This document shows positions 35,137 to 44,787 of a DNA stretch of 64,000 nucleotides, one piece after another; positions within the stretch are counted from its first letter, which is position 1, and each line of letters opens with the position of its first letter. The DNA lies in contig JACVZY010000118.1 of NCBI GenBank assembly GCA_014654705.1, positions 53,367-117,366 of the forward strand, in the 5' to 3' direction. The position numbers and the translations under genes are program-made. The stretch comes from Ignavibacteria bacterium (GTDB lineage: Bacteria > Bacteroidota > Ignavibacteria > Kapaibacteriales > UBA4661). The notes beneath the pieces are model-generated. The model was not told the origin of the DNA. It ran no database searches and worked only from the letters and a program-made list of their open reading frames with translations.

Positions 35137-36927
35137 ATGCTGCGTTCACTCATCCTCTCGTTCATTCCTGAATCATTGCGCCAAGATGCCGATGAATTTC
35201 GTCGTGCTCGTTTGCTGGTTACGGTCTCTTTTACGCTCATGGTGCTTTCTCTTTTGAGTATTGTTCAAGATTTATTTTTTGTTGGGTTTACTCTCGTCGA
35301 TATTCCTATGCTGTTTGCGGCGGTGATTACTGCTTTTACACCAACACTGATGAAACAAAGTGCTTCGCTGAAACAGCCTGTTTCCTTACTTGTCGGGACG
35401 TACATTGTCGTTATTACGATTCTCTTCTTTAGTTTCGGTGGCATCAAATCAAATACACACTATTTCTTCATTGCCGCACCAATACTAGCATTTAATCTGG
35501 GTGGCTTCAAATTTGGGCGAACCGTTGGTATTGGCATAATGCTTCTTGTCATTGGGCTGTTTGTGTTGGAAATTAACGCCATCGTCCCTTTGCCGCCAAT
35601 TCGTATTCCTCCGCAGCAAATTGTGTATATAACGTTGACCTCAACGGTTTTCTTAGTGTTGTTTATCAATTCTATTAGCGCACAGAGCGAATTAAGCAAG
35701 GAGGAAACTACAGAACTTCTGTCTGAAACACGCGCCGAATCGGAGCGCAAGGCACAAGAAGATTATCACAAGCTCGAAGAGATGAAAGCTGAGTCCGAGC
35801 GTCGCGCCGCGCAAGATTTAGCACGGTCGGAGTCGCAAAAAGAATATTTGACCAAAAGCGTCGAAGAGTTATTGCAGCACATCCGCCGCGTTGCCGAGGG
35901 CGATTTTACGGTGCGTGTGCCGGAATCCAGCACCAGCAGCACCGATGACAATATCGGCAAACTGGCGCACGCGCTCAATCAGACAATCGAAAATGTGGAA
36001 GCGATGCTTGCCCGCGTGGCTGAAAGTGCTGACCGCACCGTGTACGCTGCCAGTGAGATTTCAAGCGCCACCGTAGGCTTGACGAGTTCTTCTCAAAAGC
36101 AATCTTCGCAGGCAGGGCACGTTGCCAGTGCGGTGGAGGAAATGTCTGCCACGATTGAGCAAACGACACAGCAAACATCGCTCGCAGCGCACGAAGCATC
36201 GCTCGCCAATGATGACGCACAGCAAGGCAACGGCGCAATGCAAAGCATGATGGAGAACGTCCGTAGTATTTCAAACGTGGTGATTCAGAGTGCCGACAAA
36301 ATCAGCGCTTTGGGCAGGTCTAGCGAACAAATCGGCGAAATTATTCAGGTGATTGACGAGATTGCCGACCAAACGAACCTTCTTGCCCTGAATGCCGCTA
36401 TTGAAGCTGCTCGTGCAGGCGATGCGGGGCGGGGCTTTGCGGTTGTTGCTGATGAAGTCCGCAAGCTCGCAGAGCGCACACAAAAAGCCACCAAAGAAAT
36501 CTCCAACACTATCAAAATCATTCAGCGCGACACCGGCGAAGCTGTCGGCTCCATGCAAGCCGGTACGCGCCTTGTGAACGAAGGGCAGCAGGCATTGACC
36601 CGTACTGCAGACGCATTTTCTGCGATTTTGCAGCGTACCGAGCGCGTGTCGGACGTGATGAGCCAGCTTGCCACCGCCAGCGAAGAGCAAGCCACCACCA
36701 GCAATGTCATGGCGCAAAGTGTGGGTACGATTGCTGATGTCATTGAGGAATCGGTGCAAAGTGTGGGCAATATCGCCGGAAGCGCACAAGGGCTACAAAC
36801 GCAAGCCGAAGAGCTTCAGCAGCTTATCGGGCAGTTCCGTATCACGCGCACACAGCGCATGCAGGGCACGATTGGCACAAATGGAGGCAAGCAAATACGC
36901 GGCTCTTCAAGAAAACTTTTGTCGTAA
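35137..36927 (+). CDS. Methyl-accepting chemotaxis protein with multi-span membrane sensor
   Basis: ATG 35137 with AAAGGA upstream gives 596 residues. Residues about 20-185 form six hydrophobic segments with only short loops, so sensing is within the membrane and not by a periplasmic domain. A coiled-coil linker rich in [16 protein letters not shown] repeats follows, then a HAMP-like stretch ([12 protein letters not shown]) and the signalling domain with the tip [22 protein letters not shown] region near residue 430. It is followed after 61 bases by the propeller kinase gene. Ligand unknown. Confidence 0.88.
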   Translation: MLRSLILSFIPESLRQDADEFRRARLLVTVSFTLMVLSLLSIVQDLFFVGFTLVDIPMLFAAVITAFTPTLMKQSASLKQPVSLLVGTYIVVITILFFSFGGIKSNTHYFFIAAPILAFNLGGFKFGRTVGIGIMLLVIGLFVLEINAIVPLPPIRIPPQQIVYITLTSTVFLVLFINSISAQSELSKEETTELLSETRAESERKAQEDYHKLEEMKAESERRAAQDLARSESQKEYLTKSVEELLQHIRRVAEGDFTVRVPESSTSSTDDNIGKLAHALNQTIENVEAMLARVAESADRTVYAASEISSATVGLTSSSQKQSSQAGHVASAVEEMSATIEQTTQQTSLAAHEASLANDDAQQGNGAMQSMMENVRSISNVVIQSADKISALGRSSEQIGEIIQVIDEIADQTNLLALNAAIEAARAGDAGRGFAVVADEVRKLAERTQKATKEISNTIKIIQRDTGEAVGSMQAGTRLVNEGQQALTRTADAFSAILQRTERVSDVMSQLATASEEQATTSNVMAQSVGTIADVIEESVQSVGNIAGSAQGLQTQAEELQQLIGQFRITRTQRMQGTIGTNGGKQIRGSSRKLLS

Positions 36928-36988
36928 ATCGCCATGTACTTAAGCTACAACCATCAGAGATTAAAACCATCATGGACTTAGCAGAACT

Positions 36989-39900
36989 ATGCTACGATGC
37001 TGTTGGACATTGTTTTTTGCTATTCTGGCTATTGTCTCCGGGGCATTGGCTCAAACACCTCTTTCTACCAAGCGTTTAACGGTTGAACATGGCTTGTCAC
37101 AAAATAGTGTCCAAGACTTTTTACAAGACCGTCGGGGGTTTATGTGGTTCGGTACCTCCGACGGCTTGAATCGGTATGATGGCTATACATTCACCATTTT
37201 TCGCCATAATGACCGTGATAGTACAACGATTGCGCATAATTGGGTTGCTGCATTACTCGAAGACCGCGTAGGAATGCTATGGGTAGGTACGGCGCAGGGG
37301 ATAAGCGTTTGGAATCCGAAAATAGACCGCTTCACCACATATCGTCATAATCCTTCTGACCCGCATAGTATCGGTGCTGACGGGGTACTTTTTCTCTATG
37401 AAGACCGTCAAGGAAACATCTGGATTGGTATGCAAACAAGCGGCTTGTATATGTTCGACCGTGCCACGCAGCGTTTTGTGCGTTATGCTCCGGGGCTTGA
37501 TAATTCTCAGGGACTGCGTAGTGGTAGAATTATGAGTTTTTGTGAGGATGACAAAGGACGTTTATGGGTAGGGACAGTAAAGGGACTCCACCTTTTCGAC
37601 CGTGCAGGAGGGACATTTACTTACTGTGACTTGGGTGCAATTTCTTTTCCGAATGAGCCAATTCGTCCCATTTACAAAGACAAACGAGGGATGCTCTGGC
37701 TCGGCACGACTAATACAGGGCTGTATTGTTTTAACCCTGAGACCAGAAGCGTTCTCCGTCATTGGAGCAAAGGTGCTTCTCCACATGAATTAGCAAATAA
37801 TTTCATCAACACCATCTATGAAAGCCGTGATGGTCGCTTTTGGATAGGTTCGCAGGAAGGGGGCTTGCAAACGCTGAATCGTGAAACAGGATTATTCCAT
37901 ACCTACGCGCTGGATGTGGATGATAGTGGAAATGATACCGGTGTGTACACGATTCTCGGTGTAAAAGAAGATCGTGCTGGTGTGCTCTGGATTTCGACCA
38001 ATAGCGGTGGTTTGCGGATGCACAGTATATTCGATGAGCGTTTTACGTCCTATCGGCATTACCCCAAGCACCCCAATAGCCTCAGCCACAACGACGTTCT
38101 TTGCCTTCATGAAGACCGTGCAGGGATTGTCTGGATAGGCACCTACGGCGGCGGTTTGAACCGATTCGATCCCAAAACACGCACTTTTACGGTCTTTCGG
38201 CATGAGAGTAATAATCCGGCATCCTTGGGATATGATTACATTCGTGCCATACACGAAGACCGCTTTGGGACGCTTTGGATAGGCACATTTGGTGGTGGTT
38301 TATGCCGTTTCGACCGCAATTCCGACGGTTCTTTGAAACGATGCACGACGTATCGCAACAATACATCAGATACTACATCCATTAGCAATAACTATATCTG
38401 GAAGTTGAGCGAAGATAATAAAGGAAATCTATGGGCTGGAACCGATGACGGGAAACTGAATAAACTTGACCGAATGTCTTTGCAGCAAGGTATTGTGCGC
38501 TTTACGAAGTTTTCGCTTCGCCGAGACAGATTGACTTCCGTTCAAACGCTCTATCACGATCGCTCCGGTACACTGTGGGTGGGGACGTGGGGCGCAGGGC
38601 TTCGCCAATTCGACACTGCTTCCGGCAACTTTCTGCCGACGGTGCAATTTCTGCGCGGCGATACGGCAAGTATTGCGGTGCGCAACGTGATAAGTATCTG
38701 CGAAGATAGACGTGGTGCGCTTTGGTACGGTACATATGGTGGTGGTCTGTATCGGTGGGATAGAAGTAAAAAGGGTGCCGCACAAGAATTAGTACGCTTC
38801 ACAGCTGACCAAGGGCTTCCAAACGAAATTGTGTACGGAATTTTGGAAGACCGCCGTGGGCGCTTGTGGATAAGCACGAACAAGGGAATTGCCGTGCTGA
38901 CCTGCGCTGATACGACCAAGCCCGCCGAGCAGCCAAGCTACCGTATTCGGGCATTTGAAGCAAGCGATGGTTTGCAGAGTAACGAATTTAACAGAGGCGC
39001 TTATACCAAGTTTGCAAGCGGTATGATGGCGTTTGGTGGCGTGGGCGGTTTTACGCTGTTTCATCCCGATAGTGTTCGGGATAATCCACACTCGCCGGAT
39101 GTCGTCATTACGGGTTTTCGCAAATTTAACCGCCTTGTACCGCTTGATAGTGCCGTTACAGAGAAAACTACGCTGGAATTGGAATATACCGACACGTTTT
39201 TTTCGTTTGAATTTGCCGGGCTGGATTATGTGAATCCTTTGAAACACCAATATGCATACAAACTCGAAAACTTTGACGAAAACTGGATTCAAGCAGGTAC
39301 GCAGCGCTCGGTGAATTACACCAATTTAGACGCGGGCGAGTATGTCTTTCGCGTTCGTGCAGCCAATAGCGATGGTGTGTGGTCGCAAAATGATGCCGCG
39401 CTTCGCGTCCTTATCCGACCGCCGTTCTGGAAATCGTGGTGGTTTCGGCTGGGAGCGGGGTTTTCTGTGCTTGCGTTTGTGTGGAGTATGTACCGAAATC
39501 GCGTTAGAAGCATAGAGCGACGAAACCGTGAATTGCAGCGTTTGGTGGACGAGCGTACCGTCGAAATTCGCCGTCAAATAACCCTTCTGGACAGCCAAGC
39601 GCGAGAAATTCAGGAGGTTAATGCCGTCTTAGCGCTCAAGAATACGGCGTTGGAAGAATCGAATGGTAAACTGGCTGAGGCGGATCGCTTCAAAACCCGC
39701 ATTCTTTCTATCGCCGCGCACGATTTGAAAAATCCTCTTGGTGCTATCATTGGCTTTGCGGAGCTTGTGCTTTCCGAACTTGAGCCTTCCAGCCGCTTTC
39801 TGCCGATGATGGAAGCGATGTCGCGCTCGGCAGCAGGAATGCTCGACCTTATCAAAAATATTCTGGATCTCTCCGCCGTTGAAATGGGGCGCATGGAGCT

Positions 39901-40375
39901 TTCCAAAGAAGTTGTTGACTTCGCTTACGTCTGCGTAAATGCTTCCGAACCACATGCAATGGCAGCAGAGCAAAAATCGCAAAGCATCGTCTTCGATGTC
40001 GAGTCTTCCTGCATGGTTTATGCTGATATAGTCCGGCTTGGACAGGTGGTGGATAATCTTGTTTCCAATGCCGTCAAATACTCGCCGTTTGGCGCGGAGA
40101 TTCGTATTTCGGTCAAGCGCAATCACGCCTCCTCGCGTCTCGAAGTCCGCGACCAAGGTCCCGGCTTGACGGAGGAAGACCGCAGCAAATTATTCGGTTT
40201 TTTTCAACGTCTTTCTGCTCGTCCCACCGGTAATGAATCGTCTAACGGTGTGGGGCTGGCAATTGTGAAGCAAATTGTGGAATTGCACGGTGGGCGCGTG
40301 TGGGCGGAAAGTGTGCTTGGAAGCGGTTCGACGTTTATTGTTGAAATGCCGCTTGTAAACCAAGAAGGAGCATAA
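36989..40375 (+). CDS. Hybrid-type propeller sensor histidine kinase (no receiver domain)
   Basis: The 1128-residue protein has a signal peptide ending SGALAQ (residue 22). About 14 Reg_prop repeats (pattern EDRxGxLWIGT) make two seven-bladed periplasmic propellers, followed by a Y_Y_Y domain (YKLENFDENWIQAG) and one membrane helix near residue 825. A HisKA domain has the phospho-acceptor His in SIAAHDLKNPLG, and an HATPase domain has NLVSNAVKY and GVGLAIVKQIVELHGG. Unlike the polysaccharide-sensing hybrids it has no receiver or DNA-binding output, so a separate response regulator is needed. Confidence 0.92.
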   Translation: MLRCCWTLFFAILAIVSGALAQTPLSTKRLTVEHGLSQNSVQDFLQDRRGFMWFGTSDGLNRYDGYTFTIFRHNDRDSTTIAHNWVAALLEDRVGMLWVGTAQGISVWNPKIDRFTTYRHNPSDPHSIGADGVLFLYEDRQGNIWIGMQTSGLYMFDRATQRFVRYAPGLDNSQGLRSGRIMSFCEDDKGRLWVGTVKGLHLFDRAGGTFTYCDLGAISFPNEPIRPIYKDKRGMLWLGTTNTGLYCFNPETRSVLRHWSKGASPHELANNFINTIYESRDGRFWIGSQEGGLQTLNRETGLFHTYALDVDDSGNDTGVYTILGVKEDRAGVLWISTNSGGLRMHSIFDERFTSYRHYPKHPNSLSHNDVLCLHEDRAGIVWIGTYGGGLNRFDPKTRTFTVFRHESNNPASLGYDYIRAIHEDRFGTLWIGTFGGGLCRFDRNSDGSLKRCTTYRNNTSDTTSISNNYIWKLSEDNKGNLWAGTDDGKLNKLDRMSLQQGIVRFTKFSLRRDRLTSVQTLYHDRSGTLWVGTWGAGLRQFDTASGNFLPTVQFLRGDTASIAVRNVISICEDRRGALWYGTYGGGLYRWDRSKKGAAQELVRFTADQGLPNEIVYGILEDRRGRLWISTNKGIAVLTCADTTKPAEQPSYRIRAFEASDGLQSNEFNRGAYTKFASGMMAFGGVGGFTLFHPDSVRDNPHSPDVVITGFRKFNRLVPLDSAVTEKTTLELEYTDTFFSFEFAGLDYVNPLKHQYAYKLENFDENWIQAGTQRSVNYTNLDAGEYVFRVRAANSDGVWSQNDAALRVLIRPPFWKSWWFRLGAGFSVLAFVWSMYRNRVRSIERRNRELQRLVDERTVEIRRQITLLDSQAREIQEVNAVLALKNTALEESNGKLAEADRFKTRILSIAAHDLKNPLGAIIGFAELVLSELEPSSRFLPMMEAMSRSAAGMLDLIKNILDLSAVEMGRMELSKEVVDFAYVCVNASEPHAMAAEQKSQSIVFDVESSCMVYADIVRLGQVVDNLVSNAVKYSPFGAEIRISVKRNHASSRLEVRDQGPGLTEEDRSKLFGFFQRLSARPTGNESSNGVGLAIVKQIVELHGGRVWAESVLGSGSTFIVEMPLVNQEGA

Positions 40376-40379
40376 AAGC

Positions 40380-41198
40380 GTGAAAAAGCAAGAGCCGAAG
40401 GAACATGACGAGGAAAAGCGAGAAAGCGAACTCGAATCCGTTCTATACGCACTGGAGCCAATCGGCGTGATTTCCACGCGCTTCGGGCGCAAGTACGATG
40501 CTCCCAGACAACCGCTTCCAATGCAAAATGAAGAAACGCTTCACAACCACCAAGACCGCAGCAATCAAGCGCTTGTGCGGCTCTTTCCCCATTGCAATTA
40601 TGAACAAGCGCTTGCTGACGTACAAGGGTTTGAGCGGGTCTGGCTCTTGTATGTTTTTCACGAGAATATCAATGGCGGCAAAGCGCACTGGAAGCCGAAA
40701 GTGCTGCCACCGCGAGGGCGCGTGAAGCGGGGCTTATTTGCCACCCGTGCGCCATATCGCCCGAACCCGCTCGGAATGTCGGTCGTGGAAGTGCTGGATG
40801 TGCGAGGCTTAGTGCTGCGTATGGGGAATTGCGATTTGCTGGACGGTACGCCGATTGTGGATATTAAGCCTTATATCCCGCTCTACGACTCCTTTCCCGA
40901 TTCGCGCGCAGGATGGCTGGAAGAACTATCGGACGAAAAACAATTTACGCTTGAAATTGCGCCCAAAGTCTCACAAATACTGGCTTCTGCACTTGCGGAA
41001 TATCCGGCAATGGAGGACACGATATGTCGGGTTCTCCGGCACGACCCGTTTCCGCATCCGTACAGGCGGATACGTGCTCTCGGGGAGGCGGGGGACGAGG
41101 AATATGAATATGCCTACCAAACGTGGCGTGTGCGCTATCGTGTTGATACCGAGCGTCATTGCGTCGTGGTAGAAGCATTGTACAATGCGTCAAAATGA
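40380..41198 (+). CDS. trmO: tRNA (N6-threonylcarbamoyl-A37) methyltransferase TrmO-like
   Basis: GTG 40380 follows the kinase stop by four bases, with AAGGAG at the stop, and gives 272 residues. The TsaA/TrmO domain shows EPIGVIST near residue 25, the family motif FATRAPYRPNPLGMSVVEV, and DLLDGTPIVDIKPYIPLYDS. The family methylates t6A37 of certain tRNAs with SAM. An added charged N-terminal tail (KKQEPKEHDEEKRE) is not part of the usual domain. The C-terminal part RVDTERHCVVVEAL is also typical of the longer TrmO form. Confidence 0.9.
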   Translation: MKKQEPKEHDEEKRESELESVLYALEPIGVISTRFGRKYDAPRQPLPMQNEETLHNHQDRSNQALVRLFPHCNYEQALADVQGFERVWLLYVFHENINGGKAHWKPKVLPPRGRVKRGLFATRAPYRPNPLGMSVVEVLDVRGLVLRMGNCDLLDGTPIVDIKPYIPLYDSFPDSRAGWLEELSDEKQFTLEIAPKVSQILASALAEYPAMEDTICRVLRHDPFPHPYRRIRALGEAGDEEYEYAYQTWRVRYRVDTERHCVVVEALYNASK

Positions 41199-41241
41199 CG
41201 TATATTCGTGCTTACAAACTGCTTTCTTCTCACCAACGTCA

Positions 41242-41625
41242 ATGTTCATGCTTGATTTAGAAATCAATATTGCCGAGCAGCTTATCGTCGTCGGCGACCG
41301 CGTCCTGATTCAACCCCGCACCCAAGAAGGCGAAACCAAAGCCGGACTGATTTTGCCACCCGGCGTGGAGGGGCAGGATGAGGCTTCAAGCGGTTATGTT
41401 ATCAAGGTTGGTCCTGGTTACGCTGTGCCGCAATCAGGCGACACTGAGCCGTGGCAAAAAAGTGACGAGCAAGTGAAGTACGTTCCTCTGCAAGCCCGCA
41501 TGGGCGACTTGGCAATTTATCTCAAAAAATATGCGGTGGAACTGCGCTTCAACGAGCGCAAATACGTCGTTGTGCCGCATAATGCCATTTTGCTCCTGCA
41601 CCGCGACGAAGGTCTGTTTGAGTAG
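41242..41625 (+). CDS. GroES-like co-chaperonin family protein
   Basis: ATG 41242 (or 41248) gives about 127 residues; the upstream frame overlaps trmO. The Cpn10 fold is visible: LIVVGDRVLIQPRTQE, then KAGLILPPG (GroES mobile-loop region), SSGYVIKVGPGYAVP and LRFNERKYVVVPHNAILL. It carries an insertion (QSGDTEPWQKSDEQVKYV) and is not next to groEL, so it is a divergent GroES paralogue and not the housekeeping one. Confidence 0.82.
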   Translation: MFMLDLEINIAEQLIVVGDRVLIQPRTQEGETKAGLILPPGVEGQDEASSGYVIKVGPGYAVPQSGDTEPWQKSDEQVKYVPLQARMGDLAIYLKKYAVELRFNERKYVVVPHNAILLLHRDEGLFE

Positions 41626-41693
41626 CGTAGAACGCAAAGACCGTCAGCACCGCATCAATACTGCTTTTTTTATCACATTTTCCATTAAAAACC

Positions 41694-42104
41694 ATGAGCC
41701 ACCCCGTTGAAGAAGAATACCAAGATGTCCTGCAAAATCTTGAGTCTGCTGTGTTGGCGGTGAGTCGTCAGCACTCAGGAATGCCGGATTATTTTATTTC
41801 TGATGCTTACGAAGCGCTTATCACTAATTATGCTGCCGAAACGAATGAACGCATTCCACCAAAATTGCGCATAAACGGGCTTGCACTCGAGGTGTTCCAT
41901 GGCATAAAAAACGTCTGTGAGTGGCGTTTGGGGCGCTCAACCTTTGAAGCAGCAGAAAAACAGGGCGGAACTACCGTAGAAACACCAATTTCCCTAGAAA
42001 TACTGGTGAAATGCCTGAAGCGTCTTCATAAGTCGCAAAAATACTGGACACAAGAAGGCGGGCGGCAGGGCTATCAGAACTACATTTCTCAATTTATTCG
42101 TTAA
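41694..42104 (+). CDS. Hypothetical protein at head of ATPase/TOPRIM cluster
   Basis: A 136-residue, helical, soluble protein (VLQNLESAVLAVSRQ, YEALITNYAAETNER). No motif or family is recognised. It is eight bases before the ATPase gene on the same strand, so it should be translated with it. A conserved-looking C-terminus (KSQKYWTQEGGRQGYQNYI) could help in searches. Confidence 0.65.
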   Translation: MSHPVEEEYQDVLQNLESAVLAVSRQHSGMPDYFISDAYEALITNYAAETNERIPPKLRINGLALEVFHGIKNVCEWRLGRSTFEAAEKQGGTTVETPISLEILVKCLKRLHKSQKYWTQEGGRQGYQNYISQFIR

Positions 42105-42112
42105 TCGCAGCT

Positions 42113-43117
42113 ATGGCGCATCTTACTTCCTTCACAGTCGAAAATTTCAAGCGTTTCGAGCATTTTGAAATGAACAATATCGGGCAGTTTAACCTCATTG
42201 TCGGCGATAACAATGTGGGGAAGACGAGTGTGCTGGAGGCGTTGTTGGTGGATGAAGATCCTACAGTTTTTGCCCGACGCTTACTTGTTGTACTCTTCAA
42301 ATTCCGCCGTTTTGATAATATCCTTACGCCGTATCTGGAATATTTTGTACGCCGGAGTCACAAGGGTTGGGAACAATCACAAATTCGATTTTATCCTAAT
42401 CAACAAACAATTACAATTGATTTTGTGCTTGATGCAGGTATTTATGACTGGAAAAGACCTCCATTTCCAGGTACCAAAAGTCTCACTGGTAATAATGCCT
42501 ATTATTCGCCGGATTTTCCTGTTCCTTACATTCCTTTTGGTCAGTTATATGAACATTTTCTAACCGAATTATACGCAAAAAATATCCAGTTTACGGAACT
42601 GAAAGATCAGTTTCTTCAAGACTTGCAGACATTTATTCCCGCAATTAAAGATATAGAAGTTGATGTTTATTCAACAGGGCAGCAAAAACCTATTTTACGT
42701 ATTAGTCAGCATGGCATATACAACGCATTGCCGCTTGGAACATTCGGTGATGGTGCGATTAAGCTGTTTATCATTCTCATTGATATTGTGCTAAACCATG
42801 ATAGCCGTTTGATGGTTGATGAAATTGATTCAGGTGTGCATACAAGTCATTTTAGAGATTTTTGGCGAACAATTTTGAAAGCAGCCCAAAGGCATAATGT
42901 TCAACTCTTTGCCACCACGCACAACTGGGAATGTTTACAAGTCTTCAAAGAAGTGCTGGAAGAGACGGAAATGGTGCAATATCAGGAGAAGGCACGATGT
43001 TTTACGTTGATTGACAGCAAAGTTACGCAGCGTGTGGAAGCTGTATGTAGCACGTTTGCTCAATTTGAAAATGCCATTGAGACGAATACGGAAATTCGCG
43101 GAGGAGCAGTGGTATAA
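42113..43117 (+). CDS. AAA/ABC-type ATPase (OLD-like, AAA_15/AAA_21)
   Basis: A 334-residue protein with Walker A VGDNNVGKTSV (30-40), an ABC-like signature replacement FGDGAIKLF (211-219), Walker B RLMVDEIDSG (232-241) and a switch His in ATTHNWEC (His270). This is the SMC/RecF-like ATPase core used by OLD nucleases and by the sensor subunit of defence systems such as PARIS. It lacks its own TOPRIM domain, but the next gene encodes a TOPRIM-like protein, and the two reading frames lie back to back. Confidence 0.85.
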   Translation: MAHLTSFTVENFKRFEHFEMNNIGQFNLIVGDNNVGKTSVLEALLVDEDPTVFARRLLVVLFKFRRFDNILTPYLEYFVRRSHKGWEQSQIRFYPNQQTITIDFVLDAGIYDWKRPPFPGTKSLTGNNAYYSPDFPVPYIPFGQLYEHFLTELYAKNIQFTELKDQFLQDLQTFIPAIKDIEVDVYSTGQQKPILRISQHGIYNALPLGTFGDGAIKLFIILIDIVLNHDSRLMVDEIDSGVHTSHFRDFWRTILKAAQRHNVQLFATTHNWECLQVFKEVLEETEMVQYQEKARCFTLIDSKVTQRVEAVCSTFAQFENAIETNTEIRGGAVV

Positions 43118-43128
43118 TAAACGTTGTT

Positions 43129-43782
43129 TTGTTCGTCGAAGGTAGTGCTGATGTAAAATTTCTCCAAGATTTTGTCCGTTTTCATTACGAGATTGAGCTG
43201 AAAGCCGGAACGCACATTATTGAATGTGGCGGGAATACTCGGCTCGCAGAAAAAAAGCCGCAGTTTGAGAGTTCAGCATTGAACAAACAGGTAAATTGTA
43301 TCATCTTTGATGCAGACTCGGAGGAACAAGGTACAAATTTTCAGGGAACGAAAGAGCGCATCAGCACTGAGTTAGCATCCATTGGTCAGAGTATCGAACT
43401 GGAGCGCCCACTTCTCAAGGTGAAATTTGACATTTTCCTTTTTCCCAATAATGGTGATGATGGCGATTTGGAGACTTTGCTTGAACGCACTATCAACCCT
43501 GCGAATCAGCCTATTTTAGATTGCTGGGACGGCTATGAACGCTGCCTTGAGGAGACACGCTCAAAAATCCCCAGCCCAATAACACTGCCTATTCGCAAAA
43601 GCAAAATTTACAGTTATACAAAACTTCTCCTTTCCAAGCCTAAAAAAGGTGAGAAGAATGATAAAGCGAACGAGAGACATAGAGATTACACCAATGGACA
43701 GCATTGGATGCTTTCATCATCAGCTACTGAACCTCTCAAAACCTTCCTTGATCAATATTTCAAAAAGGAGAGCACACCATGA
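43129..43782 (+). CDS. TOPRIM-like DUF3226-type protein, partner of the ATPase
   Basis: The frame from TTG 43129 gives 217 residues. The protein opens with the TOPRIM-like strand LFVEGSADVKFL (catalytic-type Glu), later IIFDADSEE (the DxD) and FLFPNNGDDGDLETLLE, as in DUF3226. The start is unclear: the sequence before TTG continues the expected beta strand (INVV) and a strong GGAGGAG lies at 43100-43106, fitting a non-standard ATA start at 43114 that overlaps the ATPase stop. It may be a nuclease or nuclease-derived effector. Confidence 0.72.
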   Translation: MFVEGSADVKFLQDFVRFHYEIELKAGTHIIECGGNTRLAEKKPQFESSALNKQVNCIIFDADSEEQGTNFQGTKERISTELASIGQSIELERPLLKVKFDIFLFPNNGDDGDLETLLERTINPANQPILDCWDGYERCLEETRSKIPSPITLPIRKSKIYSYTKLLLSKPKKGEKNDKANERHRDYTNGQHWMLSSSATEPLKTFLDQYFKKESTP

Positions 43783-44276
43783 TTCTCGACCTTGATGCAA
43801 TACCCTTTTTCCTCGACAAAGACGCAACCGACGATGATTATTCGCTCTTCAGTGGCGAGTATTCTTCCGGTAGCTCAGGAATCATGCGCTTTGAGGACGG
43901 GGCGCTTGTGATGGAGTTTGTGACAGCTAAAAGCGAATACTCCATGACAAGCTATAAACAAAAACGAACTGATGTGCAAACCCGCATCATTCCTTTGCAT
44001 TTGATACAGTCTATTGAATGTAAACGCTGGCGTTTCCGCAATAACACAGGCGACTGGAAGCACGTGTGGAATCCGAAAATGATTATCACTACCAAAAGCC
44101 TGAAAGCACTCGAAGGCATACCATCGGCGCGGGGGCATGAACTTATGCTGACGCTGGAAGTGCGTGGGTTTCAAGCATCTCGTGCTTTTGCAGCTCAGGT
44201 AACGGCACTGCTCGCAGATGAGCGCTTGCGGCGCATAGAGGCGGGGCAGCAGAAGCACTTGCCACCAAGCGTATGA
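43779..44276 (+). CDS. Hypothetical protein in ATPase/TOPRIM cluster
   Basis: 165 residues; the start overlaps the stop of the TOPRIM-like gene (ATGA), showing translational coupling. It is a mixed alpha/beta soluble protein with IIPLHLIQSIECKRWRFRNN and KMIITTKSLKALEGIP, somewhat like a PH-type beta sandwich. No family recognised. Confidence 0.7.
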   Translation: MILDLDAIPFFLDKDATDDDYSLFSGEYSSGSSGIMRFEDGALVMEFVTAKSEYSMTSYKQKRTDVQTRIIPLHLIQSIECKRWRFRNNTGDWKHVWNPKMIITTKSLKALEGIPSARGHELMLTLEVRGFQASRAFAAQVTALLADERLRRIEAGQQKHLPPSV

Positions 44277-44743
44277 AGCTCATGAATACAGGCTCCGAAG
44301 CATATCGCACATTTCGCGCCGCTCGCAATGTCCTGGAAATGATCGGTGAACTACACCAAATGGGCTATGAAGGTTTGATAATTTATGCAGGCTTGTCGCC
44401 GTCCGGGCTTCATTGGCGCGTGGAAATCAGTGCCGCCCAAAGTACTGAAGTAGCTCTTTATTCTACCGCCGACGGCACAAAATACTTTGGATGGAGCGAG
44501 GTGGAAAACAATATGCCGCAAGAACTCGCTCACAAATTCCGCGAACATTTTCGGGTACTTATTGACAAGGCACACCTCAGTGCCTCGAAATACGTCGTAT
44601 GGTACGCCGAAATGCTTCGCCAAAGCGCACCGTTGGGGCTGATTGAGCAGTATTGTGATTGGGAAGTAGATTATTCGGAAGGTGTACCTGTGAGAATGTT
44701 TGAATCCGCACCGATTCGTGTGCCGCAGCCACCCAATGCCTAA
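44273..44743 (+). CDS. Conserved hypothetical protein in ATPase/TOPRIM cluster
   Basis: 156 residues, again overlapping the previous stop by four bases. The pattern GYEGLIIYAGLSPSGLHWRVEI, then KYFGWSEVENNMPQELAHKF and WYAEMLRQ recalls a widespread conserved protein of unknown function that I have seen described only as hypothetical. It closes the coupled cluster that begins at 41694. Confidence 0.72.
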   Translation: MKLMNTGSEAYRTFRAARNVLEMIGELHQMGYEGLIIYAGLSPSGLHWRVEISAAQSTEVALYSTADGTKYFGWSEVENNMPQELAHKFREHFRVLIDKAHLSASKYVVWYAEMLRQSAPLGLIEQYCDWEVDYSEGVPVRMFESAPIRVPQPPNA

Positions 44744-44787
44744 TTGTTCTTTTCGTCTTTTTGAAATCCTCTATTCCTGCACACGCT

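Noticed and set aside
41185..41241. Longer start for the GroES-like gene
   Set aside because: It would overlap trmO, and the added residues lack resemblance to Cpn10; ATG 41242/41248 fits the fold start.
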